Source: Streptomyces echinatus (GTDB taxonomy: Bacteria; Actinomycetota; Actinomycetes; Streptomycetales; Streptomycetaceae). From it: a DNA stretch of 64,000 nucleotides. The notes under the pieces are model-generated. The model was not told where the DNA came from and ran no database searches. It was given only the letters and a program-made list of their open reading frames with translations. Within the stretch, counting starts at the first letter, position 1; the number at the start of each line of letters is the position of its first letter. Of the stretch, positions 48,973-57,891 are shown in pieces. The position numbers and the translations under genes are program-made. Where the stretch lies: the NCBI RefSeq assembly GCF_014203595.1, contig NZ_JACHJK010000013.1, positions 124,001 through 188,000 on the forward strand, written 5' to 3'.

Positions 48973-49641
48973 CTCCCGGAGCGGCATTCCGGCCAGCTCC
49001 CGCACCTCCCGCGCCAGATGGGGCTGGTCCGCGTAGCCCGCGCGGACCGCCGTCTCGGCGTACGGCGTCCCGGAGCGGGCCAGGGCCAGGGCCCGCTGCA
49101 GGCGCAGGATGCGGGCCAGGGTCTTCGGCCCGTAGCCGAACGCGGTCAGGCAGAGCCGATGCAAGCGGCGCTCCCCCAGGCCGAGTTCGGTGGCCGTCGC
49201 GGACACCGCGCGGCCCGCGTCCAGGCACGCAACCAGCCGGCGCAGCACCGGGTCCGGGTCTCCCGCCTCCGCCGCCCGGTCCAGGGCGATGTCCTCCAGC
49301 GCCGTTGCCGGGGCGGGGGCCGCCGCGATCCGGTCGGACAGCCGCCGGACCCGGTCCGCGGGCCAGAGGTCCGCCAGCTCCACCCGGAGGTCGCGCAGCT
49401 CGTGCGCCGGCACGCCGAGCAGGGCGGGCGCGGTGCCGGGGAAGAAGCGAACGCCCGCCCAGGAACGGGCCTGGCCCTCGGGGACGTAGGGGCGGGTGTC
49501 GGGACCCGCGACCAGCAGCCGGCCCTCGCTCCACAGCAGGTCCATGCAGCCGTCGGGCAGCACGGGCCCGGTACCGGTGCCGGTCGGGGAGTTCGTCCAC
49601 ACGACCGCGCCGGTCAGCCGCGACGCCCGCTCCGCGTACAC
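48952..49641 (-). CDS. AraC family transcriptional regulator
   Basis: A 229-residue regulator of the DUF6597-plus-AraC type. The N-terminal half has PVLPDGCMDLLWSEGRLLVA. The C-terminal helix-turn-helix pair is ATELGLGERRLHRLCLTAFG and TAVRAGYADQPHLAREV. GTG 49641 is chosen because TAGGCT ends 7 nt upstream on the minus strand (leaderless) and homologs start with a short YxERxSRL-like segment. Confidence 0.85.
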   Translation of the reverse strand: MYAERASRLTGAVVWTNSPTGTGTGPVLPDGCMDLLWSEGRLLVAGPDTRPYVPEGQARSWAGVRFFPGTAPALLGVPAHELRDLRVELADLWPADRVRRLSDRIAAAPAPATALEDIALDRAAEAGDPDPVLRRLVACLDAGRAVSATATELGLGERRLHRLCLTAFGYGPKTLARILRLQRALALARSGTPYAETAVRAGYADQPHLAREVRELAGMPLRELLAGRG

Positions 49642-50371
49642 GGGGGCCAGCCTACGTCGCCCGCGACATCCACGGCGCGGGTGCGACGCACTCCCGGCAG
49701 GCTCGGGCATGGGACCGGACGGGGTGGGCGGCGGTGGCCGCGAAGCGAGCCGCGGGACCGGACCGGGGGCGTCGGTGGCGGTCAGCTGAGACGCGGGACC
49801 GGGCCGGTCGGGGTGCCTGCGGTGGCGGTGTCCGCATTCCCCGGCCAGCTCGGGCGCGAGCGCCGACTGGGCGGGGGTGCCGTGGCGGGTATGCCGCGAC
49901 AGACACCGAGGCGTTCTCTACCGAGGGGCCCAGACCGAGGGTGGAGACGGGCGGCCGCCGAGGGGGGACGGACCCGAAGGCGAAGGCGGGCAGCCACCGA
50001 GAGCGCACGGACCCGAGGGCGAAGGAGACAGCCGCCGAGAGGGGCCCGAGGGTGGGTGGAGGTGGGAAGCCGTCGGCCGGGCCGGACGTCGCGCGAGGGC
50101 ACGGCGGGCAAGCGCTGCCGTCGAGCGGGCGCACCGCCAGCCGAGCGCGCCGTCGAACGTGCGCGGCCGCCACCGGGCCGCCGTCGCTCGAACACAGCCA
50201 CCACCGGTCCCGCCGTCAGGCGAGTGCCGCCGTCAGCACGAGCGGTGCCGTTCTGCGGGCCGCCCCGGCACCGCGCCCACCCCGGCACCCGGTGCTATGG
50301 AAGCCGCGACCGCCGACACGTTCCTCCTCGGCTCCCTTCGACTCTCCTGGAAGCCGAGTCGGCCGTACCCC
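49642..50371. other. Long intergenic stretch with imperfect low-complexity repeats
   Basis: No gene is convincing in 730 bp. Between about 49920 and 50060 there is an imperfect repeat of roughly 45-50 bp built on GGACCCGA(A/G)GGCGAAGG and CGCCGAG. Open frames here give Pro/Arg/Gly-rich translations with no Shine-Dalgarno. It may be a decayed gene or spacer; part serves as the 3' region of the BrkB gene. Confidence 0.45.
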
Positions 50372-51877
50372 TCACAGCTCCGGATGCCTCGCGCCCCCGC
50401 TGTCCCCGTAGCCACTGTGGCCGCCATAGCCACCAGAACTCCCATAGCCGCCACCGCCCCCGAAGCCGCCGCCACCCCCATGGTTACCGCCACCCCCGAA
50501 GCCGCCGCCACCCCCGTATCCGCCGCTGTCCCCGTAGCCGCCGCTGTCCCCGAAGCCGCCGTTGTCCTCGTAGCCGCCGTAGCCGCCCCCGCCCTCACCG
50601 CCGCCACCACCGCCGTCGGCCCGGTGGCGCCCATGGCCCCCGCCGCTCCCCGTGCTCCCGGCACCTCCGCCGGCGCCCCCGGGGCCTCCGCTGTCCCCTC
50701 CAGGACGCCCGCCACCGCCCCCCTGGCCCTCGTTCCTGCCGTTGCCGCCGGTGGCCCTGTGCGTGTGGTGAGGGTTTTTCGCGTGGGTGCGGAGGCGGGC
50801 CGTCACATCCTCCGGGGGGAGGAAGCGGGACCAGCGCTCGGGGAACTCGGACGGCATGTCGGGGTCGTCGGGATCGGTCTCGCGGGCCGCCGCGGCACGG
50901 GCGACGTACTCGGCGACCTGCGCGTGCCGCACCCGCTCATTGGCCTCGCGCGCGGCGGCCGTCGCCGCGGCCGGCCAGACCCGGTCGATGGCCGCGTTCA
51001 CCGCCGCGCCGACGAGCACGGCGAAGGCGGACACCCCGATCCACAGCAGCACGGCGACGGCGGCGGCGAGGGAGCCGTAGATCGTGGCGCCCTCGATGGT
51101 GTTCGTGAGGTAGATGCGGAGCAGGAAGCTGCCGAGGACCCACATCGCCAGGGCCACCAGCGCGCCGGGCACGTCCTCGATCCAGGGAGAGCGGACCGGC
51201 ACCGAGACGTGGTACAGCGTCGTCAGGAAGACGATGGACAGGACGATCACGACCGGCCAGTACAGGACCTGCACGACCGTCGCCGACCAGGGCACGATCC
51301 GGACCACCGCGTCCGGCCCGGCCACCATCAGCGGCAGCGCCACCGAGCCGATCAGCAGCGCCACGATGAACAGCAGGAAGGCCATGATCCGGGTCTTGAC
51401 GATGCCCCGGACCCCGTCGAGTCCGTACATGACGGTGATGGTGTCGATGAAGACGTTCACCGCGCGCGAGCCCGACCACAGCGCGAACAGGAAGCCGATG
51501 GAGATGACGTCGGGCCGGCCGCCCCGCATCACGTCGTGCAGGATGGGCTCGGCGATGTCCTTGACGCCCTTGTCGGACAGCACCGTGCGGGAGGCCTCCA
51601 GGAGGTTGCTCTCCAGGCTGTGGATGGTGTCGGCGCCGGTCCAGTCGTCGACGTAGCCGAGCAGTCCGATCAGGCTCAGCAGCAGCGGCGGCACGGACAG
51701 CAGAGTGAAGAACGCCGCCTCGGCCGCCAGGCCCAGGATGCGGTACTCCATGCAGGAGTTGACGGTGTCCTTGAGCAACAGCCAGGCGGTCCTGCGCTTG
51801 GAGACGTTCCGGTAGAGGGCTCTGGCCCGGTGGAGCCGGCCGGCCGGCTGCTCGGGGGTTTCACTTGCTGGCTGCAC
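50372..51877 (-). CDS. YihY/BrkB family membrane protein with Gly-rich C-terminal tail
   Basis: A 501-residue protein. Residues about 25-300 are the YihY/virulence factor BrkB domain with six membrane segments (EAAFFTLLSVPPLLLSLIGL, FALWSGSRAVNVFIDTI, YGSLAAAVAVLLWIGVSAFA). A charged cytoplasmic stretch follows, then about 125 residues of Gly/Tyr/Ser/Asp-rich low complexity (GGYGDSGGYGGGGGFGG). Function unknown. GTG 51877 is chosen; homologs begin with a short Gln/Pro-rich segment. It diverges from the AidB-like gene. Confidence 0.85.
   Translation of the reverse strand: MQPASETPEQPAGRLHRARALYRNVSKRRTAWLLLKDTVNSCMEYRILGLAAEAAFFTLLSVPPLLLSLIGLLGYVDDWTGADTIHSLESNLLEASRTVLSDKGVKDIAEPILHDVMRGGRPDVISIGFLFALWSGSRAVNVFIDTITVMYGLDGVRGIVKTRIMAFLLFIVALLIGSVALPLMVAGPDAVVRIVPWSATVVQVLYWPVVIVLSIVFLTTLYHVSVPVRSPWIEDVPGALVALAMWVLGSFLLRIYLTNTIEGATIYGSLAAAVAVLLWIGVSAFAVLVGAAVNAAIDRVWPAAATAAAREANERVRHAQVAEYVARAAAARETDPDDPDMPSEFPERWSRFLPPEDVTARLRTHAKNPHHTHRATGGNGRNEGQGGGGGRPGGDSGGPGGAGGGAGSTGSGGGHGRHRADGGGGGGEGGGGYGGYEDNGGFGDSGGYGDSGGYGGGGGFGGGGNHGGGGGFGGGGGYGSSGGYGGHSGYGDSGGARHPEL
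50375..50740 (-). repeat. Low-complexity Gly-rich coding tract
   Basis: Repeating (GGY/GGF/GGN)-rich codons encode the C-terminal tail of the BrkB-like protein. The DNA is a run of imperfect CCGCCGCC-type repeats on the plus strand and is prone to slippage. Confidence 0.7.
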
Positions 51878-52032
51878 GACCCAAAGGTATCCGCAGCACG
51901 GGACCGCCCTCACCTTGCGGGGCCCGGGTCCCGGCCCCGCCCTGTCCGGGACCCCGGATCCGGCGCGCTCCGGGGCGGTGCTGTGCCACTCTGGAGGCCA
52001 TCACCACCGCCTTCCCGGGTAGGTTCCCCATC

Positions 52033-53670
52033 ATGGCAGGCACCCCCACCCACACCGTGACGAACCAGCCGCCCCCGCTGGTCGGCTACGACGTCTTCAC
52101 CGCCGACCACGCCCTCGCCGAGGCCGTCGACCGGTACACCGGCGCCGACGTCCTGGACGAGGTCCGCGCGGAGCTGTCCGCGCTCGGCCGGGCCGCGGGT
52201 TCGGAGCAGCTGCACGAGTGGGCGGTGCAGGCGGACGAGCACCCGCCGCGGCTGCGCAGCCACGACCGGTACGGCCACCGGATCGACGAGGTCGAGTTCC
52301 ATCCGGCCTGGCACCGGCTGCTCGGCAAGGGTGTGTCGGCCGGACTGACCGGCGCCTGGACGCGCCCCTCCGGCCATGTGCGCCGGGCGGCCGGGTTCCT
52401 GGTCTGGACCCAGGTCGAGGCGGGCACCTGCTGTCCGCTGTCGATGACGCACGCGGCCGTGCCCGCGCTGCGCGCCGATCCGGAGCTGGCCGCCGAGTGG
52501 GAGCCCCGGCTGGCCTCCACGGTCTACGACCGGGAGCTGCGGCCGCCCGGGCAGAAGCCCGGCGCGCTGTTCGGGATGGGCATGACCGAGAAGCAGGGCG
52601 GTAGCGACGTGCGCGCCGGCACCACGCGGGCGCTGCCCCTCGCGGAGGCGGGCACGTACCTGCTGACCGGGCACAAGTGGTTCTGCTCGGCGCCCATGTC
52701 GGACGCGTTCCTGGTGCTCGCGCAGGCCCCGGGCGGGCTCACCTGCTTCCTGGTCCCGCGGGTCCTGCCCGACGGCGGCCGCAACGTCTTCCTGGTCCAG
52801 CGGCTGAAGGACAAGCTGGGCAACCGCGCCAACGCCTCCGCCGAGGTCGAGTTCGACGGCACGTGGGCGCGCCGGGTCGGCGAGGAGGGCCGCGGGGTGC
52901 GCACGATCATCGGGATGGTCTCCGCGACCCGGCTGGACTGCGCGCTCGGCTCGGCGGGACTGATGCGGCAGGCGGTGGCCCAGGCGGTGCACCACTGCAC
53001 GTACCGGGAGGCCTTCGGCGGGAAGCTGGCCGACAAGCCGCTGATGCGCAACGTCCTCGCCGACCTCGCGCTGGAGTCGGAGGCGGCGACCGCGCTCGCG
53101 CTGCGGCTGGCCGCGGCCTGTGACGACGACGGCGAGCAGGAACGCGCCTTCCTGCGGCTCGCGGTGCCGGCCGCCAAGTACTGGATCACCAAGCGGTGTG
53201 CGCCGCTGGCCGTGGAGGCCGCCGAGTGCCTGGGCGGCAACGGCTACGTCGAGGAGTCCGGGCTGCCCCGGCTGGTGCGGGAGTCACCGCTGAACTCGAT
53301 CTGGGAGGGTGCCGGGAACGTGCAGGCGCTGGACGTGCTCCGGGCCCTGCAGCGGGAGCCGGGCGCGCTGGACGCCTGTCTCACCGAGATCGGCCGGGCG
53401 CACGGCGCCGACCACCGGCTGGACCGGGCGGTGAAGGACCTGTTCACGCAACTCGCCGACCTGGACGGTATCGAGGGGCGGGCGCGGCGGCTGGTGGAGC
53501 GGCTGGCGCTGGCGCTGCAGGGCTCCTTGCTGGTGCGGCACGCGCCGTCGGAGGTCGCCGACGCGTTCTGCGCCTCCCGTCTGGGCGGTGATCACGGCGC
53601 GTCCTTCGGCACCCTGCCGGCCGGCCTGGACCTGGGGCCGGTGGTGGACCGGGCACGGCCGGAGTTCTGA
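52033..53670 (+). CDS. AidB-like acyl-CoA dehydrogenase family protein
   Basis: A 545-residue flavoprotein of the AidB branch: GMGMTEKQGGSDVRAGTTRA, GHKWFCSAPMSDAFLVLAQA, and RESPLNSIWEGAGNVQALDV with the Glu-Gly/Arg region typical of AidB. E. coli AidB is induced by alkylation damage and binds DNA; this longer type lacks proof of either role. TAGGTT ends 7 nt before the ATG, suggesting a leaderless mRNA. It is 27 kb from the Ada-AlkA/Ogt operon, so no operon link is seen. Confidence 0.88.
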   Translation: MAGTPTHTVTNQPPPLVGYDVFTADHALAEAVDRYTGADVLDEVRAELSALGRAAGSEQLHEWAVQADEHPPRLRSHDRYGHRIDEVEFHPAWHRLLGKGVSAGLTGAWTRPSGHVRRAAGFLVWTQVEAGTCCPLSMTHAAVPALRADPELAAEWEPRLASTVYDRELRPPGQKPGALFGMGMTEKQGGSDVRAGTTRALPLAEAGTYLLTGHKWFCSAPMSDAFLVLAQAPGGLTCFLVPRVLPDGGRNVFLVQRLKDKLGNRANASAEVEFDGTWARRVGEEGRGVRTIIGMVSATRLDCALGSAGLMRQAVAQAVHHCTYREAFGGKLADKPLMRNVLADLALESEAATALALRLAAACDDDGEQERAFLRLAVPAAKYWITKRCAPLAVEAAECLGGNGYVEESGLPRLVRESPLNSIWEGAGNVQALDVLRALQREPGALDACLTEIGRAHGADHRLDRAVKDLFTQLADLDGIEGRARRLVERLALALQGSLLVRHAPSEVADAFCASRLGGDHGASFGTLPAGLDLGPVVDRARPEF

Positions 53671-54097
53671 CACCGGACGCGAGGGACCGCTCAAGGGCGG
53701 CTTTGCCGACCGGCGGCTCCGCCCAGTGAACGCGGTCGGCCGAGTGAGCGTGGTCGGCTGCCGACGACCGGCGGACGCCGGCGCCCCCTGGCCGCATCCC
53801 CTGCCGCGCACCTGGGCGAAATCCGCCTGCGGCAGGGGGTGGTGCTGCGCCGACACGGCACCACCCCCACCGTCTGGGCCCGTTGAGCCCGCGGACGCGC
53901 GAGGCGTCGTAGTCAAGTCTCAGCCACCTTCCGGCGGTTCACCAGGGTTGCAGGGGGTTGCAACTTATGGGGGCACATGCGCGGAGTTTGTGCCTCCGCC
54001 ATGCCCGGAACGGCAGTATGAGAGGGAGAGTCGGACCGGAAACCGCCGCCCGGACGGCTTGACATGTGTGTTCGACATCCTTTCCGGGAGGACCGCA
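53671..54097. other. Intergenic region upstream of the GAF regulator
   Basis: A 427-bp gap. GTTGCAGGGGGTTGCAAC at about 53945-53962 holds a direct/inverted repeat of TTGCA that may be an operator; TATGAG at 54017-54022 and TTGACA at 54059-54064 are isolated promoter-like hexamers. No gene is convincing. Confidence 0.4.
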
Positions 54098-55402
54098 GTG
54101 GGGAACCCGCCGATGAAAGTGGCGCGCCTGGCCGCCGTGGACGCGGCGCAGGCGGCGCGGGTACTGAGCGAGATGCGCGAGGCCACGCTCGCCGGACAAC
54201 GTGCGCGGATCACGCCCCGGCCGGTGATCGAGCAGTCGTGGGGGCGGATGCTGCGCAGCGGTGTCGACCCCGAACGCGACCGCAGGTCCGGGTTGTTGCC
54301 CTCCGACGAGGTGCGCCGCCGGCGGGAGGAGTCACCGCTGCGGCACGTGCTGCCGGTGCTGCGGGAGGGGCTGCTTTCGGTCGCCGACGTCGCCCAGCAC
54401 ATCATGGTCGTGGCGGACGCCGACGGGCGCGTGCTGTGGCGGGAGGGGTCGCCTCCGGTGCTGCGCAAGGCCGACGGCCTCGGCTTCGAACTCGGCGCGG
54501 ACTGGCGGGAAGACGTCGTCGGAACCAATGGGGTGGGCACTCCGGCCGTGGTCCGGCGGCCCGTGCAGGTGTTCGCGGCCGAGCACTTCGTACGGTCGCA
54601 GACGTCCTGGACCTGTTCGGGCGCACCGATCACCGATCCGCGGGACGGCCGGCTGCTCGGTGTGGTGGATGTCAGCGGCCCCCTGGAGACCATGCATCCG
54701 GCCACCCTCGCCTGGGTGGACTCGGTGGCCAAGCTGGCCGAGGCCCGGCTGCGGGAACGGCACCTGGTCTCACTGGAGCGGCTGCGGACGGTCGCGGCGC
54801 CGGTGCTGGCCCGGTTGGCGGGGCGGGCCGTGGTGGTGGACCGGAACGGCTGGGCGGCGGCCGTGACCGGGATGCCGTACGTACGGCGCGTGACGCTGCC
54901 CAAGTCGCTGGCGCCGGGCCGTCGGTGGCTGCCCACGCTCGGCTCGTGCGCGGTGGAACCGCTGGCCGGTGGCTGGCTGCTGCGCGCGGACGACGAACCG
55001 CTCGCCGCGGCCAGGCGCCGGATCGTGCTGGATCTCGTCCGGCCGGACCGGTGCATGGTGACGGTCGCCGCCTCGACGGGCTCCTGGTCCCGGGAACTCA
55101 GTCCGCGACACGCCGAGTTGCTGTTCCTGCTCGCCGAACACCCCGCCGGGCGCGGGGCTGCGGGGCTGGCCGAGGACCTGTTCGGCGATCCTTCCAGAAC
55201 GGTGACCGTACGGGCGGAGATGTCGAGAATCCGGCGGTACCTCGGGGAACTTCTGCAGCATCGGCCGTATCGTTTCTGTGACGATACGGAAGTTGAAGTA
55301 ATCCTTCCAGATGATTTCCGCGACCTGCTCCCCCAGTCGACGGCGCCCGCGGTGACCCGGAAACGGAATGCCGCTCAGGGCGCCCGGACGGGGTCGCCCT
55401 GA
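54098..55402 (+). CDS. GAF-domain transcriptional regulator
   Basis: A 434-residue regulator of the type often found near Streptomyces aldehyde dehydrogenase genes. After a helical start, a GAF-like sensory domain spans about residues 80-230 (MVVADADGRVLWREGSPPVL, VVGTNGVGTPAVVRRPVQVF, TCSGAPITDPRDGRLLGV). The C-terminal 100 residues form a winged-helix-like DNA-binding region (SPRHAELLFLLAEHPAGRGA, VTVRAEMSRIRRYLGELL). The ligand is unknown. GTG 54098 has GGGAGGA upstream; an ATG five codons later is also possible. No aldehyde dehydrogenase is adjacent here. Confidence 0.82.
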   Translation: MGNPPMKVARLAAVDAAQAARVLSEMREATLAGQRARITPRPVIEQSWGRMLRSGVDPERDRRSGLLPSDEVRRRREESPLRHVLPVLREGLLSVADVAQHIMVVADADGRVLWREGSPPVLRKADGLGFELGADWREDVVGTNGVGTPAVVRRPVQVFAAEHFVRSQTSWTCSGAPITDPRDGRLLGVVDVSGPLETMHPATLAWVDSVAKLAEARLRERHLVSLERLRTVAAPVLARLAGRAVVVDRNGWAAAVTGMPYVRRVTLPKSLAPGRRWLPTLGSCAVEPLAGGWLLRADDEPLAAARRRIVLDLVRPDRCMVTVAASTGSWSRELSPRHAELLFLLAEHPAGRGAAGLAEDLFGDPSRTVTVRAEMSRIRRYLGELLQHRPYRFCDDTEVEVILPDDFRDLLPQSTAPAVTRKRNAAQGARTGSP

Positions 55403-55589
55403 GCCCGGCCGGCCCGTTCCCCGGGCGCCCCGCCCGCCCCGGCCGCGGCCGCACGTCTTCCGCCCGTCTGCGGGGACCTGCCCCTGTCCGGCCCGTTCCT
55501 GCCGTAGCATCCCGTACGGGCCGCCCCACCTGTTCCTCGCGTCAACGTACGGACCGAGAGGCGCAGTTGGCCCGCCCTCTGGAGGAGAG

Positions 55590-56921
55590 ATGAAGCATCG
55601 CGGCAGACACCGCCGGCGCAGACGGGGCGCGGCACTGCGCGCCGTCCTGGCCGGTACCGCGCTGGCGCTCACCGCCGCCGCCACGCTGATCAGCGCCTCC
55701 CAGGCCGGGGTCACGGAGGACCCGGGCGCGCTCAAGCCGCTGACCTCCCCGGCGGACACCGGCCGGCTGCGGCTCCAGGAGCACATGGCCCCCGCCCGCG
55801 CGCTGGACCGGCTCGCCGGCGCGATGGGCCGTCCGGTCGGCGTGGACACCGTGCTGCAGAGCGCCGACCGCAGCCTGCGCGCGGCCGCCGACTGCTCCGC
55901 CGACGACCGGGCGTCCCTGCCCGTCGATCCGGCCGCCGCCCGCGCGTACTGCTGGGATCCGGCCGACACCGCCGCCGACGCCTGGCGGCCCGCCTCGGTG
56001 ACCGCCTCCGGGGACGCCGACGGCGACGTCCCGGGCACGCACCGGGTGGTCCTCGCCGGCTGGACCCACAGCACCACCACCGGCCGCCCCGGCGAGCGGG
56101 GCCTCGCGCGGGTCGCGTTCGTCGACGCGGACGATCCCGCGCACCTCGACTACCGGTGGGTCCTGCTGGTGGTGCCGGTCGACGGCGGCCGGGACTACCG
56201 GGGCCTGGCCTCCGGTGTCTCCGGCATGGTCCGGTACCGGGACAAGCTGCTGGTCACCACGACCGCCGGCAGCGCCGACGCGCTGTACGTCTACGACCTC
56301 GACCGCATCCAGCGCACCACGGTCGACGCACCCGCGATCGGCCGGGTGCCCGGCGGCTGGTCCGCCGACGGCTACGGGTTCGTGCTGCCCGCGGTCGGCT
56401 CCTACCGCTTCACCTCCGGCCGCTGCGCCCCCTCGGGACCGCCCTGCCCCGGCGCGCTCGCCGTGGACCGCGGTACGGCATCCGGCAGCCTGGTCGCCGC
56501 GGAGTGGACCGCGCCGGGCGAGGACCGGCGCGCCCGGCTGTGGCGGTACGCCTTCAGCACCGATCCGGCGCGCCCCGGACCGCTCGCCACGGACGCCGCA
56601 GGGCGGGCGGACGCGGTGGAGGCGTACGGGACGCGGGCGTCCGGGATCCGGGGCGTGCTGTCGTACCGGAGGGCCGGGGCGGACCGGCCGTCCTGGTATG
56701 TGGGACGGCTGCCGGATGCGGGGGGCGGTCACGGCGGACTGTGGCGGCAGAACACCGCGGACGCCCGGGCGGTCCACTGCGGCGCCGACGCCTCGGACCG
56801 CTGCTGGGCCCGGGAGGCGGGCTCCCTCTCCTACCGGGAGGAGACCGGGGAGGTCTGGTCCCTCTCGGACCGCATGCTGTTCACGCTGCCCCTGGCCGAT
56901 CTCGACCGTTCCCTGGACTGA
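55590..56921 (+). CDS. Secreted protein of unknown function
   Basis: A 443-residue exported protein. The signal peptide has an Arg-rich n-region (MKHRGRHRRRRRGAA) and a hydrophobic core (AVLAGTALALTAAATLISA). The mature part is probably a beta-propeller-like or lectin-like fold (VLAGWTHSTTTGRPGERGL, DKLLVTTTAGSADALYVYD, GYGFVLPAVGSYRFTSGRC), with three or four Cys pairs likely. Similar Streptomyces proteins are annotated only as secreted. GGAGGAG precedes the ATG. Confidence 0.78.
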   Translation: MKHRGRHRRRRRGAALRAVLAGTALALTAAATLISASQAGVTEDPGALKPLTSPADTGRLRLQEHMAPARALDRLAGAMGRPVGVDTVLQSADRSLRAAADCSADDRASLPVDPAAARAYCWDPADTAADAWRPASVTASGDADGDVPGTHRVVLAGWTHSTTTGRPGERGLARVAFVDADDPAHLDYRWVLLVVPVDGGRDYRGLASGVSGMVRYRDKLLVTTTAGSADALYVYDLDRIQRTTVDAPAIGRVPGGWSADGYGFVLPAVGSYRFTSGRCAPSGPPCPGALAVDRGTASGSLVAAEWTAPGEDRRARLWRYAFSTDPARPGPLATDAAGRADAVEAYGTRASGIRGVLSYRRAGADRPSWYVGRLPDAGGGHGGLWRQNTADARAVHCGADASDRCWAREAGSLSYREETGEVWSLSDRMLFTLPLADLDRSLD

Positions 56922-56981
56922 GGGCCCGGGCGTGACCCGGTCGATCGACAGAGCGGGCGGCGGGATGGTTCCCTGGCCCGC

Positions 56982-57554
56982 ATGAGCAGCGTCCCTGTCA
57001 CCACCTGGTCCCTCGAGCAGACCTCCCCGGCCGATCTCCTGCCCGCCGCCGCCCCCGACGGCGAGGTCCGGATCGTCCGCGCCGAGGTGCCCTCCCCCGA
57101 GTTCAGCCGGTTCCTGTACGCCTCGGTCGGCGGCGACATCCGCTGGACCGACCGGCTGGGCTGGACGTACGCGCGGTGGCAGGAGTTCCTGGACCGGCCC
57201 GGTGTGGAGACCTGGGTGGCCTACGACCGGGGCACCCCGGCCGGCTATGCCGAGCTGGAGCCGCAGGACGCGGGGGTGGTCGAGATCGTCTACTTCGGCC
57301 TGGTCCCCGCCTTCCGCGGCCGGCGCATCGGCGGCCACCTGCTGTCGTACGGCACGGCCCGCGCCTGGGACCTGGCCGAGCGCTGGCCCGGACTGACGCC
57401 GACCAAGCGGGTGTGGCTGCACACGTGCAGCAAGGACGGCGAGCACGCGATGGCCAACTACCAGCGGCGCGGCTTCACCCTGTTCGACACCAAGGTGGAG
57501 CCGGAGCCCGAGGTGGCGACGCCCGGGCCGTGGCCCGGGGCATACCCCGCCTGA
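56982..57554 (+). CDS. GNAT family N-acetyltransferase
   Basis: A 190-residue acetyltransferase. VEIVYFGLVPAFRGRRIGGH includes the acetyl-CoA-binding R/Q-x-x-G-x-G/A motif; WLHTCSKDGEHAMANYQRRG is the later motif. The substrate is unknown. It lies just upstream of the sulfur operon, with a hairpin (57601-57623) in between that may end its transcript. Confidence 0.85.
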   Translation: MSSVPVTTWSLEQTSPADLLPAAAPDGEVRIVRAEVPSPEFSRFLYASVGGDIRWTDRLGWTYARWQEFLDRPGVETWVAYDRGTPAGYAELEPQDAGVVEIVYFGLVPAFRGRRIGGHLLSYGTARAWDLAERWPGLTPTKRVWLHTCSKDGEHAMANYQRRGFTLFDTKVEPEPEVATPGPWPGAYPA

Positions 57555-57600
57555 ACCGCCGGGGACAACCCTCCCGGCACCGCATGTGAGCGACGACACC

Positions 57601-57623
57601 CTTGTTCCACACTTCGGGACAAG
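57601..57623 (+). terminator. Probable terminator hairpin after the GNAT gene
   Basis: CTTGTTCC and GGGACAAG form an 8-pair stem (one G-U) around a 7-nt loop, 46 bp after the GNAT stop. There is no U tract. Confidence 0.5.
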
Positions 57624-57645
57624 GGCGTCCGCATGATGGACGAAG

Positions 57646-57660
57646 CTGGACTGTGTCCAG
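57646..57660. promoter_or_regulatory. Palindrome upstream of the sulfur-operon leader ORF
   Basis: CTGGAC-TGT-GTCCAG is a perfect dyad with 6-base arms. It ends 22 bp before the leader ATG and would overlap the -35 region of a start at or near that ATG. It could be the operator of a sulfur regulator. Confidence 0.45.
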
Positions 57661-57682
57661 ATCGCCGTGACACGCTTCCGTC

Positions 57683-57766
57683 ATGTCTGGAACTGGAATT
57701 GCCTTGGTGAGTCGGCGGCACGTCGACCTCGGCCGCATGTCCAGCGCCATCTGTCCGGTGAGCTGA
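57683..57766 (+). CDS. Leader peptide of the sulfite reductase operon
   Basis: A 27-residue ORF (or 19 residues from GTG 57707) ending RRHVDLGRMSSAICPVS. I recall very similar putative leader peptides upstream of sulfur-assimilation genes in other streptomycetes. It contains one Cys and two Met codons in the last third (Cys at codon 24). There is no Shine-Dalgarno before the ATG, fitting a leaderless start. It ends 125 bp before the sulfite reductase gene, which contains competing hairpins, so it probably serves transcription attenuation or translational sensing of Cys/Met supply. Confidence 0.7.
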   Translation: MSGTGIALVSRRHVDLGRMSSAICPVS

Positions 57767-57806
57767 CGCCCCCAGCACCGCCGCGCCCCCCGCACCCCAT
57801 TCCTCT

Positions 57807-57840
57807 TGCGCGATGACGCGCACGCCTGCCAGCGTGCGCG
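57807..57840 (+). promoter_or_regulatory. Two mutually exclusive hairpins, attenuator-like, before the sulfite reductase gene
   Basis: Hairpin A: TGCGCG (57807-57812) pairs with CGCGCA (57817-57822) around ATGA. Hairpin B: CGCGCACGC (57817-57825) pairs with GCGTGCGCG (57832-57840) around CTGCCA, a perfect 9-bp stem. They share the segment 57817-57822, so only one can form. B is the stronger and could be the terminator; A would be the antiterminator. The leader ORF stop is 40 nt upstream. Confidence 0.6.
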
Positions 57841-57891
57841 CTTCTGTGCAGGTCAGAGCTGATTCCCATCGGTCCCGAAGGACGTAGAACC

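Noticed and set aside
49652..50288. Minus-strand ORFs in the gap before the BrkB gene
   Set aside because: Translations are Pro/Arg/Ala-rich with no ribosome site or family; they follow the imperfect DNA repeats.
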